Shown: positions 23,631 to 31,655 of the stretch, one piece after another
Layout of the letters: each line of letters opens with the position of its first letter
Numbering within the stretch: the first letter of the stretch is position 1
NCBI RefSeq assembly: GCF_004022215.1
Contig: NZ_SAUZ01000004.1
Span: 1 to 64,000, forward strand
From: Paenirhodobacter populi
GTDB lineage: Bacteria; Pseudomonadota; Alphaproteobacteria; Rhodobacterales; Rhodobacteraceae
DNA length: 64,000 bases
Direction: 5' to 3'
Notes under the pieces: generated by a model
The model's database searches: none
Seen by the model: only the letters and a program-made list of their open reading frames with translations
Told to the model about the DNA's origin: nothing
Translations under genes and position numbers: made by a program

Positions 23631-24241
23631 CAGAGACTCTTGGCAAGCTCCCGGACAGGCTCCGGGTCATGGCCGGAAAGCAGCCAGTCGACCGGCGTCA
23701 TCGCTTCACCCTGGGCATCCTCCAGATCAGATTGCAGCGTCGTGAAGAAAGCTGCGGTCTGAACTGGTCTCAGATCTCGCCGGATAGCCCGCATAATGCC
23801 CCGCAAACCGGGCAACTCCCCGGTCTCGGTCAGTTGAAAGGGCGGGATGCGCAGGGTTCGCCCATCGGAACCATGAACCGCTAGAAGCGAGCCCTCGGCG
23901 ACGCGCTGGCGCAGACGGCCATCGGTCACACCGAGTTTCGCGGCGACCTCCGCAAGCGGCAGAGCCGTTGCAACGAGCGCAGCGTAACTGACGGCGGTCT
24001 GCATAATGGGGCTGGCATCCGGGTCGGCGGCATCTGCGGCTACGCCCACCGAACGCAAGGCTTCTGTTTCGGCAACCGACAACGGCTCGGGACGGGCAGA
24101 TAGCCGAAACCGGTTGCCGTGCCGTTTCAGGAACATACCGGCAATGCGGGAGAACTCCCTTTCCCCGTCACGAAGAGGAAGACCAGCCAGTGCCTCCTTC
24201 AGTTCCGAAAAATTGCCGTTGTCTCTCAGTGCTGCGACCAT
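23630..24241 (-). CDS. antitoxin partner of the RES toxin
   Basis: A 203-residue protein immediately before the RES toxin. The centre (PLAEVAAKLGVTDGRLRQRV, residues about 96-115) is a helix-turn-helix. The end, TPVDWLLSGHDPEPVRELA, resembles the Xre-MbcA-ParS toxin-binding region found in RES antitoxins. The N-terminal 90 residues are not typical of short antitoxins and have no recognised family. It should neutralise the toxin and repress the operon. No operator could be picked out in the roughly 60 bases upstream. Confidence 0.72.
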   Translation of the reverse strand: MVAALRDNGNFSELKEALAGLPLRDGEREFSRIAGMFLKRHGNRFRLSARPEPLSVAETEALRSVGVAADAADPDASPIMQTAVSYAALVATALPLAEVAAKLGVTDGRLRQRVAEGSLLAVHGSDGRTLRIPPFQLTETGELPGLRGIMRAIRRDLRPVQTAAFFTTLQSDLEDAQGEAMTPVDWLLSGHDPEPVRELAKSL

Positions 24242-24463
24242 GACTGTGACCCCCGCAAAAGCTTACGAATACATATGTCGATAGGGATCGTTAGTCAATG
24301 GCTGTGATGCTGACAGGCGCCAACCGACAAAAAACCTGAGAAGCGGACAGTCAGATCGACCCGAACTCAGCGACCGTACGGGGCCACTCCCTCATCGTTG
24401 AGATCAGGCTACGCCTTTGCCCACCCGCGGTACAGAATCAATCCCGTCGCTTCTGACGACGGT

Positions 24464-24568
24464 ATGCGCCTGCGGGATTCCAAGAGCGGCGCAAAGCTGG
24501 TAGCAATCGGGAAGGCGGCCGCAAAGGTCTTCGAGACCATCCCCAAGCTGGAAAAGCTGCCTCTCTGG
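24464..24568 (+). pseudogene. fragment of a tyrosine recombinase (integrase)
   Basis: The translated stretch MRLRDSKSGAKLVAIGKAAA then KVFETIPKLEKLPLW matches the region of phage-type integrases normally written LRLxDSKTGAKxVxLGxxA, just after the first catalytic Arg region. The conserved Arg box before it and the HxxR and Tyr motifs after it are not found. The piece is therefore a remnant, lying at the right edge of the cargo block. Confidence 0.55.
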
Positions 24569-24683
24569 TCGAACCGGGACTATCTTCAGTCCATGAATGA
24601 TGGTATGTTCCCAATACGTTCCTGAAACAGATCACGCTGGCCTCTGTGCTCGCAGGACTGATCAGATTTACGAGGCCGTCCCG

Positions 24684-25031
24684 GTGCAACAACAATCCAA
24701 AGGCATCCCCTCCCTGCCGGGCATTACACGGCCCACCAATCTTCGATCTGTCGAGCCAGCGTCGACCGATTTCGAAATGCGGCAACGGAAGCTCCTTTCG
24801 CGCGGATTGGCCGCAGGAGCGATAATTTTTTTGATTGCGGGAGTGGCCGCGAACGTCGCATTTCTGGTGATCGGCTTTTTTCTGACGTTTGGAGCACTGG
24901 TTGCCTGCATGAAGCCAGGTCGAACGATGATCTTTCTGCACGAAACGCCTGAAGCCGATATCCCTGGGACAATCGCGTACGAATTAAAATGGGGAAAGCC
25001 TTCCAATCCTTTCCCCCCTCATTCGTCCTGA
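24684..25031 (+). CDS. possible small membrane protein
   Basis: A GTG at 24684 with GAGG about eight bases upstream gives 115 residues; an ATG at 24777 gives 84. Two adjacent hydrophobic segments (LAAGAIIFLIAGVAANVAFL, then VIGFFLTFGALVA) follow a basic RQRKLLSRG, a normal inner-membrane orientation. The tail is soluble. It converges with traG and overlaps its 3' end by 13 bases. No family is recognised. Confidence 0.42.
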   Translation: MQQQSKGIPSLPGITRPTNLRSVEPASTDFEMRQRKLLSRGLAAGAIIFLIAGVAANVAFLVIGFFLTFGALVACMKPGRTMIFLHETPEADIPGTIAYELKWGKPSNPFPPHSS

Positions 25032-28000
25032 ACCTTGCCGGTAAAAACATGTCCGCCAACCTGGACGGGCAGTGAATCTCGCCGCGCAGTCTCTCTATCC
25101 AGCCAGCTTGGGATCAGGTTCTTCTGATAGCCCTGCTCGACCAAGGCTTGCATCCCCGCTGGAGAGTAGTAGTGGGTTGATCCTTCCGTGAAATCGGGCA
25201 CCAATCCCGCCATCACCACATCCACGACATAGGCAGCGCGCTCATACTGCGGATCGCCGGGATTATAGTTGCGAACGAGATCGTTCCCGCTGCCATCCTC
25301 GTTCCAGGCCGAGAACTGACGCTCCTGCAGCGCAACCTCGCCAACGCTCGCGGGGAAGCGTTGATCGTCCGACCGATTCCGAATGACGAGTGCAACACCC
25401 GCCATGCCTGCATTACTCTCTCCTGCAGCTTCCCCAAGAACGGTCCGGATCAGGATGTCGCGCTCTTCCGGGGTGATCGCCTTTGCGGGCATCTCCGTTT
25501 GAGGGGGGGAGACGTCCGCCGCAGGATCTTCTCCACCAGTTGCAGACCGCATGCTGACTCTGGGTGTCGGCAACCCACGCGCACCGCCGCCCATCATCTC
25601 CGGGGATATAGGCACGGCCTCCCCTTCCACAAACGGCCGGCCAGTCACCTCCTGGAATTTCTCCGGATGGGCGGCGTAATAATCGTATGCCCCACCTGGG
25701 GAGCTCCAGGCTTCGGGATGCGCTCGCATCAATGCCTCACCCTCGTCCTCCTCGACATTCATCCAGCCGAACACACGCCGCATCATCGCTCCGCCGATTG
25801 TCTGATCCATGTCCGCGTGGCCCGCGAGTTCCGCATCTGAATTCGTGACAACCTCCTTTTCCCAGTGTTCTTCAAAGCCGGTATACATATCCCGTCCCTC
25901 GCCCGCGACGTGCTCCCGGTGCGCGGCATCCGTCTCGGCGGCCTTTTCCCTTTCCCCTTCTATGGAAACCACTGCCCCATCCCCCAATGTTGTCTCGCGC
26001 GCCGGAGCAGTTCGGAATGCTTCGCGATCCGTCTCCATGACGAAGCCGGCAGTGGGATCCGCCGGTGCAGCTCCGACCAAATCATCCACGACCTTCTCGA
26101 CGACGCTGTCGATGATCGCGGCGCTCGACCGAACCTCCTCCGGGGTCTGCGGGTTGAAAACGGCCCCTACATCAAGAGGCGACATGCCGCGCTCGACCAG
26201 TTCCCGTCCGACCATCTGGTTGAGATTTGCATCCATGGAAACGCCAGCGGACTCTATGCGACTGGCCGCTTCGGAATAGTTCTGCGCCTCATCCAGGCGG
26301 CTGATATAGGTTTCCGCCAGCCGCTGGCCCTCCTCGAGAGAATAACGGCGATCTTCGCTTGCAGAAGTCTGTTGGCCGCTGCTGTCGGATGTGCCAAGGC
26401 TGTAGCGGTTGGCGAAAATGTGCTGTGCATCCTTGCTGAGACCCGCATCATGGGCCCATTTCGCGAGTTCGGTGAACTGCTCAGAGCTCGTACCACCAAG
26501 TTTTCCCTGTCCGCTTAGCCCGAGGCTTCCGTTGATGGGGCCGGCATTTCCTCCCACGCCTACAGCACCTGTCAAAGCTGCCTGCATGGCGAGTTCCGTG
26601 GAAATCCCGTGCTGGCGCGCGAAATCCTCTATCCGGTTGTAAGCCTCGCGAACCTGGCGGCTGCTTTGGGTGGTGATGTCGCTGGTCCCGCTAGACGACG
26701 CCATTGTCCCATTTGACACGCTGCGCCCAAAGGCCGTCAGATCGCTCGCGCTGTTTGCAATGAAATCCGACAATTCGGTCGCAGCGCTGCTCGCCGCTGT
26801 ACGGGAATCCTCGGCCCGCCGCGAGATCTCGGAGCGCACCGCCTGGCTGGCCTGCGCCGTCATCCCGCCGCTAGACACAGCAGTGCCGCCAGCCCAGGAA
26901 TGGCTGCCGTCATAGTTTCGGGTGAGCAAAGCACCATTTGGCGCCGTGAAGGTCTCGCGGCCAGTATCCATCACGGAGGACAAGTTCAGCTTGTTGGCGG
27001 CGTAATTGTTCATCGACATATTGCCGAGGCTGATCTGACCGGTCGCGGCTTCCCGACCGGTTTCGATGGCAGCGCCCTGGCTGACGTTCAGCATCGAGGT
27101 TGCCATGCCGACCATGCGATTGGCCCCGAACAGGATCGCCGTGGCTATGAACGGCACCGACATCATCAGGTAGCCCGCAACCGAGCCCACGTCCTGCTCC
27201 ACCGCCCGGATCCCGAAATGATTTGCCCAGGAGAGGACCACATCGTTGACGGAGCCGTCGGTTGTGACCGCGCCTGCCTGCCGGTAGAATCCGGTCGAGG
27301 CCTTGATGACGATGGAATGGAGAATGGCGCTCAGGGGCTCCCAGGCGGCGATCCAGACAAAGCCGCCCGTATAGCCCTTAAGGACCGTGGTCGCGAGCGG
27401 TGTCATCATCATCAAAACCGCAAGCGGGAAGGCCGCATAGTAGAGCGTCTCAAAGACGATCTTCAACAGCGGCACCCATCGCGCAGCATTCACGCCGATC
27501 GCGGCGTAGCTGGAGCGGGTCTGGATATCCGCGCGCGCGACCTGATAGATATCCATCGCGGCCGAGTTGCCGGACGTGGCGATGAAACGCATGAGCCCGT
27601 CGTCGAGCGAATTCACATACATCGCCTGCTTGATAGTCGAGACAGCCGAGGCCGAAGACATCGCCATCAGGTTCTGGAAATCGCCGAGCGTCCCCTGCAG
27701 CCGGGCGACATTGGCTGCGCCTGTCGCGTTGACGCCCTGATAGAGCCCCGCCGCCTTCTGCTGCAGGACCGCGTTGACCTCGGAGGTCACCGAGGCGCGG
27801 ACATCGCTCCAACCGGCTGAACAGGTGCGAGTCTGACCGGTGACCACATCGTAATAGGCCATCGAGGCGGGCATGTTTGCACCGATGAAGCTCTCGAGAT
27901 CGCCGTTCGTTGCCAGCATTTCGAGGTCCATGTGGCCGAGGTTACTTGCGTCGATGGCGCATTGCTGCATGAAGTTCACAAGGTTTTCGTGGATCTTCGG

Positions 28001-28462
28001 GCTAACCGCTCGCCAGCTTGCGGCCTGGGCCAGCAGGGTCGAGCCGAAGAGGATCCCGTTCTGTTGATAGGTCAGATCGGTCGGCGTCGACATCAGCGTT
28101 TCCATCTGACCGGTCAGATAGTAGCTCACACCGGAGGTATAGTGCCCGAGCATGGCGACGGCGGTTGGCACGTTGTCTACGATGCCGTAGATCGGGATGG
28201 TGCCGGAGGTCTTGTCGATGATGACGACGCTCGACTTGGGGCCAAGCGCGAACATCGAGATGATGACCATGGTCAAAGCGTAGCGCATGGCAGCGCCAAG
28301 GCTGCTGCCGAAGGCCAACTGAAGGCACATCCAGGCGATGCCGACGATGATCCCGATCCGCAGGAGGTTCCGGAAATTGCCGCTGCCGCTATAGGCCGCG
28401 AGGAAGTTGAACACGTCGTAGAGATAATAAGCGCCGCCGGTGGTGTAGATCTCCCACTGCAT
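25019..28462 (-). CDS. traG: TraG with C-terminal SleB-like cell wall hydrolase domain
   Basis: An 1147-residue protein, longer than F TraG (about 938). The first 480 residues are the TraG_N membrane region, with segments near 30-75 and 330-470 (FPLAVLMMMTPLATTVL, GGFVWIAAWEPLSAILH). This is the part needed for pilus assembly and mating-pair stabilisation. A long low-complexity Ser/Thr/Ala-rich periplasmic part follows. From about 995 to 1135 a second domain (ERDILIRTVLGEAAGESNAG, then VALVIRNRSDDQRFPASV and QERQFSAWN) matches SleB/CwlJ-type hydrolases, including the presumed Glu. It is the last gene of the transfer operon, one base after traH. Confidence 0.88.
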   Translation of the reverse strand: MQWEIYTTGGAYYLYDVFNFLAAYSGSGNFRNLLRIGIIVGIAWMCLQLAFGSSLGAAMRYALTMVIISMFALGPKSSVVIIDKTSGTIPIYGIVDNVPTAVAMLGHYTSGVSYYLTGQMETLMSTPTDLTYQQNGILFGSTLLAQAASWRAVSPKIHENLVNFMQQCAIDASNLGHMDLEMLATNGDLESFIGANMPASMAYYDVVTGQTRTCSAGWSDVRASVTSEVNAVLQQKAAGLYQGVNATGAANVARLQGTLGDFQNLMAMSSASAVSTIKQAMYVNSLDDGLMRFIATSGNSAAMDIYQVARADIQTRSSYAAIGVNAARWVPLLKIVFETLYYAAFPLAVLMMMTPLATTVLKGYTGGFVWIAAWEPLSAILHSIVIKASTGFYRQAGAVTTDGSVNDVVLSWANHFGIRAVEQDVGSVAGYLMMSVPFIATAILFGANRMVGMATSMLNVSQGAAIETGREAATGQISLGNMSMNNYAANKLNLSSVMDTGRETFTAPNGALLTRNYDGSHSWAGGTAVSSGGMTAQASQAVRSEISRRAEDSRTAASSAATELSDFIANSASDLTAFGRSVSNGTMASSSGTSDITTQSSRQVREAYNRIEDFARQHGISTELAMQAALTGAVGVGGNAGPINGSLGLSGQGKLGGTSSEQFTELAKWAHDAGLSKDAQHIFANRYSLGTSDSSGQQTSASEDRRYSLEEGQRLAETYISRLDEAQNYSEAASRIESAGVSMDANLNQMVGRELVERGMSPLDVGAVFNPQTPEEVRSSAAIIDSVVEKVVDDLVGAAPADPTAGFVMETDREAFRTAPARETTLGDGAVVSIEGEREKAAETDAAHREHVAGEGRDMYTGFEEHWEKEVVTNSDAELAGHADMDQTIGGAMMRRVFGWMNVEEDEGEALMRAHPEAWSSPGGAYDYYAAHPEKFQEVTGRPFVEGEAVPISPEMMGGGARGLPTPRVSMRSATGGEDPAADVSPPQTEMPAKAITPEERDILIRTVLGEAAGESNAGMAGVALVIRNRSDDQRFPASVGEVALQERQFSAWNEDGSGNDLVRNYNPGDPQYERAAYVVDVVMAGLVPDFTEGSTHYYSPAGMQALVEQGYQKNLIPSWLDRETARRDSLPVQVGGHVFTGKVQDE

Positions 28463-28463
28463 G

Positions 28464-29855
28464 TCAGCCCCCCTGCCCCATCATCGAGGCGAATTTGGTG
28501 GAGGAGCCGGCGGTCAGCAGCGCCTTGTGCAGCTGAAGCTTCTCGATGGCCGAAAGCGCGTCGTTGTACTTCTCCGCCGCCTGCCGGCGCAGGGTGCCAA
28601 AGCCGTTCTGCGTCTGACGAATGGTTTCCTGGAACTCGCGGATGATGTCGCCGAACGTGTCCACGTTCGAGGCCGCCCGGCTCATCTCGGTCAGGGTCTC
28701 GTTCATATAGAGCATGGCCAGCTCGACTGCGACGAGTTCGGACAGGAGCGCGATCTCGTCGTCGACGAACTGGTATTTGTAGGCGCGGGCGGTTTTCAGG
28801 GTCTCGTAAACCGGCGCCGAGGTCAGGCCGATCACGCCGATCATTTCCTCCGTCAACGCCGTATCGTCACGGATCGCGTCTGAAAGGCCGCGGATCACGT
28901 CTTCGACCAGCGCAAAATACGCCTGATCATGTGAGAGCGTCACGTCAGTCCAGACCGGATTGAGGCAGAGATCGAAGTTGTCGCACTTCAAAACAGGGAC
29001 AGTGCCACCGTCGACAAGGGCGAGAAGCATCTCAGGGCTGAATGCACGGGGGGCAATTGTACGGTGCCGGGGCCCTTCGTCGTCATTTTCCGCCCCGGTG
29101 GTGATGATCGTCCCGGTCATCGACATGAAAAGCTCGCCAATGGCAGGGTTTGAGGACAGGAATCCGTTCTTTTTCACCGCCCGCCAGGCGTAGTTGATGT
29201 TGATCGGCACCTGGTCGGCGAGCTCCCCGGTGGCCTCGCCAAGGGTTTCGTTCTGCTGGCCGCCCGTGCCACAGCCATGGCGGCGCGCAACAGCATCAGC
29301 GAACTTCCCGTTCATACCACCGACCGTCTGGCAGATATGCTGGCTTGCTCCGTCCATTTTCGGCCAGAGCGACCCAACCAGCAGCTGCCCCGCCTCGCAG
29401 CTGTTGATGTTCATGGCATTCACCTCTTGCAGGAGGTCGCGCAGTTTTGAGACCTGTTCCGCCACAGCCGGTGAAAGGCTCTCGAGCGCCAGTTCAAAGG
29501 CGAAGGAGGCAGCGTTCTGCATGATCGCCTCCATCAGGTAGATCATCTCTTCCTTGCTGATGAAGCTGAAGGAGCCACCGAAAATGTCGATCCCGCCGCA
29601 ACCGGCGCGAACACTCGGCAGCTGAACCTGCATCAGGGTCGCGTTGCGCGGCTTGGTCCGGACATAGAGGGAGCCAAGCGTCACAAAGCCACCCATCTGG
29701 CCGTTGTAGGCCTGCGGCCGTGTGACGTTGATCCCGCCACCGGTACGTTCCCAGAAATCCTTCAGATCATCGCCGAGACTTTGGGCCGAGACGGGGGAGA
29801 GGAGAAGGTGGAGCGCGGCGGCTCCTGCGGCAAGCGTGGTAAGGACCTTCTTCAT
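28464..29855 (-). CDS. traH: TraH, F-pilus assembly protein
   Basis: A 463-residue protein close to F TraH in length (about 458). The signal peptide ends VSA before QSLGDDLKDFWERTGGG. The family signature follows: the GGFVTLGSLYVRT segment and the CGGIDIFGGSFSFI block, then the paired cysteines of NINSCEAGQLLVGSLWP and HICQTVGG. The second half is helical with a coiled-coil-like stretch near 370-440. TraH acts in the periplasm and outer membrane with TraF, TraW, TraU and TrbC during pilus extension and retraction. It sits 11 bases after traF and directly before traG. Confidence 0.92.
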   Translation of the reverse strand: MKKVLTTLAAGAAALHLLLSPVSAQSLGDDLKDFWERTGGGINVTRPQAYNGQMGGFVTLGSLYVRTKPRNATLMQVQLPSVRAGCGGIDIFGGSFSFISKEEMIYLMEAIMQNAASFAFELALESLSPAVAEQVSKLRDLLQEVNAMNINSCEAGQLLVGSLWPKMDGASQHICQTVGGMNGKFADAVARRHGCGTGGQQNETLGEATGELADQVPININYAWRAVKKNGFLSSNPAIGELFMSMTGTIITTGAENDDEGPRHRTIAPRAFSPEMLLALVDGGTVPVLKCDNFDLCLNPVWTDVTLSHDQAYFALVEDVIRGLSDAIRDDTALTEEMIGVIGLTSAPVYETLKTARAYKYQFVDDEIALLSELVAVELAMLYMNETLTEMSRAASNVDTFGDIIREFQETIRQTQNGFGTLRRQAAEKYNDALSAIEKLQLHKALLTAGSSTKFASMMGQGG

Positions 29856-29866
29856 CTGGATGACTC

Positions 29867-30715
29867 CTAATAACGCTCGCCGGCGGGGATCTGGGTGACG
29901 ACATGGACACGCTCGAGGATCACATCCTCGGTCAGCAGGCCGGAACCGATGGGCTCAACCAAGCCGCTGCGCGGCTCGACCAGCGCGATCGTCGGCCGCG
30001 GACTGTCGGCCAGGCCGAGTGCGCGCAGCTGTCCGGTATCGACCTGGGCATTGGGAAAGAGCGGATGGAACGCGCCATCGGCGCTGATGACGATCACTTC
30101 GATCCCGAAATTCGCCTGCATCCGGGCGACCACCTCGAGCTGCGGGGTGCAGAGACCACAGCGGGCCGCATCCTCGACGATCACCATGAAACCGAGGTTG
30201 GCTGCGGCATCTCGCAGCGAATTCTCCCGAGCAACCCGGATCTGGTCCTGATAGACGGCTCCGCCCATCTGGCTCATCGGGAAGCGGGTATTGATGTCGA
30301 GGGAAGGTGTGCGGAACAGGACGCGCTGCCATTGGTCGGTAAAGGCCGTGGCCATCCGGCCCATATCCTGCTGGGCCGCCATATAGGCCTGTACATTCTC
30401 GGGAGTCGGATCCAGAACAGCGCGATACTTGAGCTCGTCCATCTCCCTGCGGAATTGCTCGATCTGCTCCGTGTAGCTCAGCTCGCGTGGGGTCTCAGGC
30501 ACGGGCGACGAAGACGGCGCAGGGGCGGCAGCACGCTGCGCCTGCTCGTCGACTTCCTGTGGTGGCGGGTCGCAGTAGAAATTCCACCCGGCACGGATGC
30601 CATCCCGGCAATAACCTTGGGGCAGATCATCCCGCGCCCAGGCTGGCGCGGCAACAAGCGACGCAAGGCTGCCGAGGAAAACAGCTGTGATGGTCGGAGA
30701 CGCCCTGCTACGCAT
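29867..30715 (-). CDS. traF: TraF, periplasmic pilus assembly protein with CxxC
   Basis: A 282-residue protein with a signal peptide ending APAWA and the TraF_2 thioredoxin-like fold. The helical YTEQIEQFRREMDELKYRAV region leads to a VIVEDAARCGLCTPQ segment with CGLC at 186-189. F TraF lacks the CxxC that many other systems keep, so this copy may be redox active. It probably helps disulfide formation in TraN, TraU or TraH. The start at 30715 has GGAGCAG upstream. A 527-base gap from the thioredoxin-like gene means it likely has its own promoter or a long leader. Confidence 0.9.
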   Translation of the reverse strand: MRSRASPTITAVFLGSLASLVAAPAWARDDLPQGYCRDGIRAGWNFYCDPPPQEVDEQAQRAAAPAPSSSPVPETPRELSYTEQIEQFRREMDELKYRAVLDPTPENVQAYMAAQQDMGRMATAFTDQWQRVLFRTPSLDINTRFPMSQMGGAVYQDQIRVARENSLRDAAANLGFMVIVEDAARCGLCTPQLEVVARMQANFGIEVIVISADGAFHPLFPNAQVDTGQLRALGLADSPRPTIALVEPRSGLVEPIGSGLLTEDVILERVHVVTQIPAGERY

Positions 30716-31071
30716 GGCTGCTCCGTGGCGGATTTACGCGCAGTTCCTTCCGATGCCGGGCGTCGGGTTTGAACCGTCGCCCAGCCGAGCCTACGTCCAT
30801 GTCATGGATGCCGCTTCCCCCTCCCGGCACGCCGGAAGAAATCCGGGCGGTGTCTCTCATGATCCGGAAATCGGTCCGGATGAGCTTGCACAATTCCCCT
30901 GGAACTGTGCTTTGACCTGCGAGAATCCGGCGCCTGGTCCAATGGACTGCACCTTCGTCACCATTGGACCGTTGCGCGGCGGCTTGTGGATCTTCGCCTG
31001 GCGATCGGAAGGAAACGAGAGCGTTCGGGTATTTTCCGCCCGCCGGGCAACACTTCGTGAGGAGCGGAAAT
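30716..31071. other. 356-bp break inside the transfer operon
   Basis: No gene is supported. The perfect inverted repeat at 30936-30970 lies here, about 220 bases upstream of traF, together with GCACA and TGTGC flanking a short spacer near 30888-30910. The break and the small plus-strand gene that follows suggest that traF-traH-traG can be transcribed separately. Confidence 0.4.
30936..30970. promoter_or_regulatory. inverted repeat upstream of traF
   Basis: GGTCCAATGG (30936-30945) and CCATTGGACC (30961-30970) are perfect 10-bp arms separated by 15 bases, a good candidate for a dimeric regulator site or an RNA hairpin. The position between the divergent small gene at 31072 and traF fits a control site. 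Confidence 0.5.
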
Positions 31072-31230
31072 ATGAAGCGCGGCTGGATCGAACCTGACGG
31101 CGAAATCAGACCTCTCGATGGGTCGTTTTTTGCCACCGCATCGAGCGGACGTCCGGAACCCCGAGACGCGACGAACAAGACCAGGGACGCCGGCGAAAAA
31201 CCGTCTGCGCCCGGAAATGACGACAGGTGA
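31072..31230 (+). CDS. possible small protein on the opposite strand (52 aa)
   Basis: ATG at 31072 follows GAGGAG (31059-31064), a strong ribosome binding site. The 52-residue product is polar and charged (MKRGWIEPDGEIRPLDGSFF, then a Pro/Asp-rich tail), with no membrane segment or family. It is the only plus-strand gene inside the transfer operon and ends 12 bases before the thioredoxin-like gene end. The start signal is good, but length and lack of relatives leave real doubt. Confidence 0.35.
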   Translation: MKRGWIEPDGEIRPLDGSFFATASSGRPEPRDATNKTRDAGEKPSAPGNDDR

Positions 31231-31242
31231 TCGCGACCAGGA

Positions 31243-31653
31243 TCAGGCATAACCTGCGTCCTGAATGGCGATGAGCGTGGATTTCACCCGGGAAAGATAG
31301 GCCCGAGGGTTGCGGAAGCCCTCGATCCTGGCAATGACCTGCTGGCTCGGGATATGGACAAAAAGCAGGATCGGAACCTGCGGAATATCCTTCGCAAGGG
31401 GATGACCGCGCGCATCGACGCAATCCGGGATGGGTTCGATGGGGCGCCCATCCTGAGAAGCCACCAGAAGCGGCAGCTCAACCGGGCCGGTGGCAGCTTG
31501 CAGGGCCGCAGCCGCGCCTTTGCAGAACTGGCACCAGCTCACACCAACAAGGATCAGCCCAAGCGGTCGGTCACGGAGTGCCTCGTCGGCCGTCGCACGG
31601 CCTGTCAAAACCGGTGCAAGGGCCAGCCCCGCAAGGAATTGGCGTCGTTCCAT
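31243..31653 (-). CDS. thioredoxin-like periplasmic protein
   Basis: A 136-residue protein with an N-terminal RRQFLAGLALAPVLTG stretch that looks like a Tat-type signal. It then has a thioredoxin fold with the active site CQFC at residues 41-44 in GVSWCQFCKG and a cis-proline segment IPQVPILLF. Conjugation operons of this type often carry such a protein (TrbB-like), which helps disulfide exchange of Tra proteins in the periplasm. It lies two bases after traN. Confidence 0.78.
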   Translation of the reverse strand: MERRQFLAGLALAPVLTGRATADEALRDRPLGLILVGVSWCQFCKGAAAALQAATGPVELPLLVASQDGRPIEPIPDCVDARGHPLAKDIPQVPILLFVHIPSQQVIARIEGFRNPRAYLSRVKSTLIAIQDAGYA

Positions 31654-31655
31654 CG

